Made by a program: the position numbers and the translations under genes. From Euryarchaeota archaeon UBA346 (GTDB taxonomy: Archaea > Thermoplasmatota > E2 > DHVEG-1), in contig DAJP01000074.1 in assembly GCA_002496355.1 (NCBI GenBank), forward strand, positions 7,420 to 17,441: a stretch of DNA of 10,022 nucleotides, written 5' to 3'. The notes under the pieces are model-generated. The model was not told the origin of the DNA, made no database searches, and saw only the letters and a list, made by a program, of their open reading frames with translations. Positions within the stretch are counted from its first letter, which is position 1. Each line of letters starts with the position of its first letter. Positions 6,629-10,022 of the stretch are shown piece after piece.

Positions 6629-6922
6629 ATGTCTAAACGAACGAAGAAAGTCGGCACCTCCGGTCGCTTCGCAGAACGATACGGTGTGAAATCGCGAACC
6701 ATGATCCGGGAGGTCGAAAGCCAACAACGACTCCGTCATGCCTGTCCCCAATGCGGTCAGAAAGCAGTACAACGCAAAAGCACCAGCATCTGGGAATGCT
6801 CAAAATGCGGCAATGTCTTTGCTGGTGGTGCGTACATGCCTACGACACCATCTGGTGTAACTGCTGAAAGAATCCTCAAAGGGCTCCCTGTTGAGATGCC
6901 TGCTGAGGAGGAATCCAAGTGA
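6629..6922 (+). CDS. rpl37ae: Large-subunit ribosomal protein L37Ae (eL43)
   Basis: This is a zinc-binding protein of the archaeal and eukaryotic large ribosomal subunit. The N-terminus TKKVGTSGRFAERYGVKSR is characteristic. A C4 zinc ribbon follows with C39-x2-C42 (CPQC) and C57-x2-C60 (CSKC), then FAGGAYMPTTPSG. The 97 residues are a normal length, ending in a short acidic tail. The ATG lies 2 bases after the rrp42 stop, with an AGGG site 8 bases upstream. Its TGA stop overlaps the GTG start of rpoP (GTGA). Being next to exosome genes is usual in archaea. Confidence 0.96.
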   Translation: MSKRTKKVGTSGRFAERYGVKSRTMIREVESQQRLRHACPQCGQKAVQRKSTSIWECSKCGNVFAGGAYMPTTPSGVTAERILKGLPVEMPAEEESK

Positions 6923-7059
6923 CCAGGTACAAATGTGGGTTGTGTAAAAAAGCAGTCCAGTTCGATGTGAAGAACATCGGAATGCAATGTCCATACTGCG
7001 GAAGCAAGGTGTTCTACAAGGAACGACCAACGGTTGCCAAACGCATCAAAAGCGTATGA
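6919..7059 (+). CDS. rpoP: DNA-directed RNA polymerase subunit P (Rpb12 homologue)
   Basis: This is a very small zinc-binding RNA polymerase subunit of 46 residues that is easily missed because of its length. It reads (V/M)TRYKCGLCKKAVQF, then IGMQCPYCGSKVFYKERP and KRIKSV. The zinc ligands are C6, C9, C24 and C27, and CPYCGS-x4-YKERP is the RpoP signature. The GTG start at 6919 overlaps the rpl37ae stop as GTGA, and a GAGGAGG site (6905-6911) lies 7 bases upstream. Its TGA overlaps the ATG of the next gene (ATGA), so translation of the three small proteins is probably coupled. Confidence 0.95.
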   Translation: MTRYKCGLCKKAVQFDVKNIGMQCPYCGSKVFYKERPTVAKRIKSV

Positions 7060-7295
7060 CAAAGAAGGCGACATTCCTTTTTTCCTTTCCATCTTCTAAG
7101 GATGCCTCTGTCATCGCTCAGTCTTTATCTCCAGAGATAAAACATAAGATTCCAAAATCATCTATCACGTTTTTTATTGATGCGAAAAAACTAACGATGA
7201 TCGTCGAGTCTGAGGATATCAGTTCCCTACGAGCAACATGTAACTCGTATCTCCGTTGGATTCAGACTGCGATGTCCGTTAAACAACTTGTGTAA
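7056..7295 (+). CDS. pcc1: Pcc1-like KEOPS complex subunit
   Basis: Pcc1 is the dimerising subunit of KEOPS, which makes the t6A modification at position 37 of tRNAs that read ANN codons. This includes the tRNA-Lys(UUU) encoded in this same window. The 79-residue protein has LSPEIKHKIPKSS near the N-terminus, a strand ITFFIDAKKLTMIVES, and SSLRATCNSYLRWIQTA, the LRA-x2-NSYLRWI block typical of the family. The start is ATG 7056, overlapping the rpoP stop as ATGA. A longer in-frame start at 6987 would lie inside rpoP and is not needed. It is the last gene of the operon, and its stop is 3 bases from the stop of convergent purA. In many archaea a prefoldin beta gene follows, but not here. Confidence 0.88.
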   Translation: MTKKATFLFSFPSSKDASVIAQSLSPEIKHKIPKSSITFFIDAKKLTMIVESEDISSLRATCNSYLRWIQTAMSVKQLV

Positions 7296-7298
7296 ATC

Positions 7299-8564
7299 TT
7301 AAACCTCGATGGTTTCTGTTCGACCTGGTCCGATAGAGACAAGCCCAATTGGGACGTCTGTTTCATTTTCGATGAATCGCAGATAGGTTTGTGCTTCTTT
7401 TGGTAAGTCTGAGACTTTTTTAGACGAAGAATCCATGGTCGTCCAACCTTTGAAGCTCTTATAGATAGGTTTACAAGCTGTGACATCATCAATGCGAGCG
7501 GGGAAAAAGTCAATGGTCTCCCCATGGAGTGAATAGGATGTACAGACCTTTATTTCTGATAGTCCATCCAGGACATCAAGTTTTGTAATCGCAAGACTCG
7601 TGACACCAGAGATAAGACAGGAATGTTTCACAACCACAAGGTCAAGCCAACCGCAGCGGCGTGGTCTACTCGTGGTCGTTCCAAACTCATGACCGATTTT
7701 TTGGAGATGCTCACCGGTTTTGTCAAGTAGCTCGGTGGGGAGCGGTCCTTCACCTACCCGTGTGGTGTACGCTTTGACGATTCCAATGATTTCATCGATG
7801 GTTTTAGGACCAATACCTGCACCGATTGTTGATCCTCCTGCTATCGTATGAGATGAGGTCGTATACGGATAGGTGCCAAACTCCACATCCAGCATGGTGC
7901 CTTGGGCGCCTTCTAAGAGGATGTTTTTCTTTTTCCGAACCGCTTTGTTCAGCTCGATATGTGTCGTAGTGATATACTGTTCTAATCGTTTCCCAAATGC
8001 ATTGTAGGTCTCAAGGATTTCTTTTTCATCAAGTTTATTCTTAATACCATAAATATCGATCATCTTCTGTTTCAATGGAAGGATGCGAGCAAGCAGGCGA
8101 TGTAAGGTGTCTTTATCGATCAAATCTATCGCTCTGATGCCGTTTCGGGCCACCTTATCACTGTAACAAGGTCCAATACCTCGTTTGGTTGTACCAATTT
8201 TTTTATCACCTAGAAATTGCTCCTCAGCACCATCTAGGATCTTATGATACGGCATGATGATGTTCGCCCGGTCACTGATGAGCAGCTTTGGTTTTTTCCC
8301 TCGTTGAATCAACTCATCGATTTCTTGGAGTAAGATCTCGGGGTCGATGACGACACCATTACCGATGATCCCGGTTTTCCCCTGGATAACACCAGAGGGT
8401 ACAACATGCAGTTTGTACACCTCATCTCCAACTTTGATGGTATGACCTGCGTTGTTGCCTCCCTGGAATCGTACAACATAATCCGCGTTTTTAGAATAAT
8501 AGTCAACGACCTTCCCTTTTCCTTCATCGCCCCATTGGGTCCCAATCACTAATGTTACCGACAT
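7299..8564 (-). CDS. purA: Adenylosuccinate synthetase
   Basis: PurA joins IMP and aspartate using GTP, the first committed step to AMP. The N-terminus IGTQWGDEGKGK is the GTP-binding loop with D13, and VVRFQGGNNAGHTI contains H41, the two catalytic residues at their usual numbers. GTTKRGIGP and EGAQGTMLDVEFGTYPYTTSS are IMP-site blocks, and ITKLDVLDGL binds the guanine. The usual TTTGRPRRCGW is TTTSRPRRCGW here, a Gly-to-Ser change worth noting. At 421 residues it is the long form, as in bacteria, rather than the roughly 340-residue form of many thermophilic archaea. The ATG at 8564 follows GGAAGG closely. It lies 47 bases after the OsmC gene and is probably co-transcribed with it. Confidence 0.96.
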   Translation of the reverse strand: MSVTLVIGTQWGDEGKGKVVDYYSKNADYVVRFQGGNNAGHTIKVGDEVYKLHVVPSGVIQGKTGIIGNGVVIDPEILLQEIDELIQRGKKPKLLISDRANIIMPYHKILDGAEEQFLGDKKIGTTKRGIGPCYSDKVARNGIRAIDLIDKDTLHRLLARILPLKQKMIDIYGIKNKLDEKEILETYNAFGKRLEQYITTTHIELNKAVRKKKNILLEGAQGTMLDVEFGTYPYTTSSHTIAGGSTIGAGIGPKTIDEIIGIVKAYTTRVGEGPLPTELLDKTGEHLQKIGHEFGTTTSRPRRCGWLDLVVVKHSCLISGVTSLAITKLDVLDGLSEIKVCTSYSLHGETIDFFPARIDDVTACKPIYKSFKGWTTMDSSSKKVSDLPKEAQTYLRFIENETDVPIGLVSIGPGRTETIEV

Positions 8565-8611
8565 AAACCTTCCTTTCCTCGGAATAGAAAACAGCTACAT
8601 AAAGATAGTGA

Positions 8612-9013
8612 CTAGAGTCGGGTCACTGTGATGTCTATTTGAGGGGGTTGCTCTAAATGTCGTTTTACGGCACATACCCCCGCTGCCTTAATCACCGCGT
8701 TTTTATATTTCTCTGGGAACTCCCTAGGTACCTGAATGACGATCTGAATGTTCTCGACAAGATGAGTCGTAGGGTTTTTTAGAAAACGTGCGGTCAGTTT
8801 CATTTTTTCTGTTGGGATATTATTCTTCTGACAAAAACTCAGTACATAATACCCCGTGCATGTCCCAATCGAGGCGAGGAACAACTCGAAGGGTGAAGGA
8901 GCAGACCCTAACCCACCATCAATAAGCGGTTGGTCAGTGACTACGGTCATATCATCATATAATGCCTCGACTTTCTTCCCACCCGGGAAACGAATCTGCA
9001 TTTCCATATTCAT
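8612..9013 (-). CDS. OsmC/Ohr-family protein
   Basis: This is a member of the OsmC family, whose characterised members reduce organic hydroperoxides with a pair of cysteines. The expected residues are both present: C52 in LFLASIGTCTGYYV and C114 in KAAGVCAVKRHL. GLGSAPSPFELFLAS is the family block before the first cysteine. The 133 residues fit the short OsmC type. ATG 9013 has GAGG only 3 bases upstream, while the second ATG (9007, two codons later) has it at 9 bases, so the real start may be 9007. It lies 36 bases after hdrA and before purA, all on one strand. A specific substrate cannot be assigned. A link to the redox or sulfur chemistry of HdrA is inference from position only. Confidence 0.9.
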   Translation of the reverse strand: MNMEMQIRFPGGKKVEALYDDMTVVTDQPLIDGGLGSAPSPFELFLASIGTCTGYYVLSFCQKNNIPTEKMKLTARFLKNPTTHLVENIQIVIQVPREFPEKYKNAVIKAAGVCAVKRHLEQPPQIDITVTRL

Positions 9014-9049
9014 CTTCCTCTCTTTTTATGGTTTTTCCAGATAGAACAT

Positions 9050-10022
9050 CTATGTTGTTTCAGTTATTTGTTCGATCATGGGTAGGAGTTGTTTATCTTT
9101 GAATCCTCGTTGCTGAATCGCACTGCTTGGGCAGGCGCTGACACAGGTCCCGCATCCCTGGCACAGCCCCTCGTTCACCTTCGCATGAATCACGGTTTTT
9201 TCTTTTTTTGTTTCTTCCACTCGCTCGATCGCATTATACGGACAGACGGAAAGACAAATACTACATCCACTACAGAAATCATCATCGACAAAGGCGACAT
9301 TAGGTTCAGCCTTCAACGTTGGTTTACACAGTATCGTGGCTGCCCGTGCAGCAGCAGCCTGTGCTTGATATATTGATTCACTGATGAATTTCGGCACATG
9401 GCAGTTACCTGCAACAAACACCCCTCGGGTTGAAAAATCAACAGGTCGGAGCTTCACATGGGCTTCAAGGAAAAATCCATCATCGTTCACTGGAACCTTC
9501 AGTAACTTCCCGATCTGATGGTTCTCTGGATTTGGTTGTAACCCGGTCGACAAGATCAGATGATCCGCTGGAATCTTCAACAGCTCCCCGATCATCGGCT
9601 CATAAACTTTGACGACCAGTCCATTCTTTGCTTCCAGCTCTGGTTTTTTCTCAGGGTCATACTGCAGGAACATCACACCTTTTTCGCGAGCATCCTTATA
9701 GAATTTTTCTTTAAACCCGTACGTCATCAGGTCTCGATAGATGAGAAACACCTCCGCTCTTGGGTTGAGTTCCTTGATTTTCAAAGCGTTTTTCACCGCC
9801 TGCATACAGCAGATCCTACTGCAGTACGGCCGTTTCTCATCACGGGACTCCACGCATTGTATCATCACGAATGTCTCACCATCATGGATATCCTCTTTTT
9901 TCAGGACACTGAGGTCTTTTTCAAGCTCAGATTGTGTCAACACCCGGGAATCCTTGGCGTAGTGATAGGTATGTGGTTTGTACTCATCTGCACCAACCGC
10001 GACAATGATCACACCATGGGAA
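9050..10022 (-). CDS. hdrA: Heterodisulfide reductase subunit A-like protein, C-terminal part, cut by the right window edge
   Basis: HdrA is the FAD- and iron-sulfur-containing subunit that handles electrons in heterodisulfide reductase and related flavin-bifurcating complexes. Visible blocks in order are HGVIIVAVGADEYKP, SRDEKRPYCSRICCMQAVKNA, a flavoprotein segment ending ADHLILSTGLQPN, VFVAGNCHVPKFISESI, and two ferredoxin clusters CSGCSICLSVCP and CQGCGTCVSACP. The end QRGFKDKQLLPMIEQI is the usual HdrA C-terminus. The reading frame is open to the edge. A GTG at 10012 is an internal valine codon, because SHG precedes it in frame and the family continues upstream. So 323 residues are seen, and the N-terminal FAD-binding part lies outside. 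No hdrB or hdrC is in the window. A free-standing HdrA-like oxidoreductase is possible. Confidence 0.93.
   Translation of the reverse strand, partial: SHGVIIVAVGADEYKPHTYHYAKDSRVLTQSELEKDLSVLKKEDIHDGETFVMIQCVESRDEKRPYCSRICCMQAVKNALKIKELNPRAEVFLIYRDLMTYGFKEKFYKDAREKGVMFLQYDPEKKPELEAKNGLVVKVYEPMIGELLKIPADHLILSTGLQPNPENHQIGKLLKVPVNDDGFFLEAHVKLRPVDFSTRGVFVAGNCHVPKFISESIYQAQAAAARAATILCKPTLKAEPNVAFVDDDFCSGCSICLSVCPYNAIERVEETKKEKTVIHAKVNEGLCQGCGTCVSACPSSAIQQRGFKDKQLLPMIEQITETT

Noticed and set aside
6987..7055. In-frame N-terminal extension of pcc1
   Set aside because: It lies inside rpoP in another frame, and the family N-terminus fits the ATG at 7056, which overlaps the rpoP stop.
9041..9053. Small inverted repeat ATAGA-ACA-TCTAT at the end of hdrA as a terminator or operator
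   Set aside because: It has only 5 pairs, is AT-rich, and no oligo-T follows on the minus strand. This is easily expected by chance.
10010..10012. GTG as the start of a short 320-residue HdrA
   Set aside because: In-frame codons upstream (S-H-G) continue the HdrA pattern to the window edge, so the GTG is an internal valine.
1..10022. CRISPR array, insertion sequence, toxin-antitoxin or defence system
   Set aside because: I saw no spaced direct repeats, transposase motifs or terminal repeats. Nearly all of the sequence is explained by conserved housekeeping genes.

Overview
This window is archaeal chromosome, and the gene set points to an anaerobic euryarchaeote. The evidence is archaeal-type RNA polymerase subunits (B, H, P), a 20S proteasome alpha subunit, the Rrp4/Rrp41/Rrp42 exosome, SBDS, ribosomal protein L37Ae, a Pcc1-like KEOPS subunit and an HdrA-type iron-sulfur flavoprotein. 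Promoter-like TATA elements sit where archaeal promoters should be. I cannot narrow the lineage from the sequence alone. HdrA suggests methanogenic, sulfur or related anaerobic metabolism, and PurA is of the long form.

Layout. (1) Positions 1-1923, minus strand: tRNA-Lys(UUU), then rpoH, then the N-terminal 488 codons of the RNA polymerase B subunit, which runs off the left edge. The tRNA and rpoH are so close that they probably share the tRNA promoter. (2) Positions 1924-2104: a short divergent promoter region. (3) Positions 2105-2734, plus strand: queE, a radical-SAM enzyme of the deazaguanine (archaeosine) pathway, followed by an oligo-T terminator. (4) Positions 2784-7295, plus strand: a dense operon psmA-sbds-rrp4-rrp41-rrp42-rpl37ae-rpoP-pcc1, the archaeal exosome superoperon, with start/stop overlaps at several junctions. 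It joins protein degradation, ribosome maturation, RNA degradation, translation, transcription and tRNA t6A modification in one transcript. rpoP and pcc1 are small genes (46 and 79 residues) nested in stop/start overlaps. (5) Positions 7299-10022, minus strand: hdrA (C-terminal 323 residues, running off the right edge), then an OsmC-family gene, then purA. These converge on pcc1 with only 3 bases between the two stop codons.

Most of the window is conserved housekeeping DNA, and I see no mobile element, CRISPR array or defence system. The most unusual part is the tRNA-Lys/rpoH junction. RpoH's conserved N-terminus extends beyond any ATG, GTG or TTG codon. The best start by alignment and Shine-Dalgarno spacing is an ATC codon, and that Shine-Dalgarno sits inside a perfectly placed hairpin. 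Other points of note are an acidic, serine-rich C-terminal tail on RpoH, an insertion in Rrp42, and a convergent gene pair without room for terminators.
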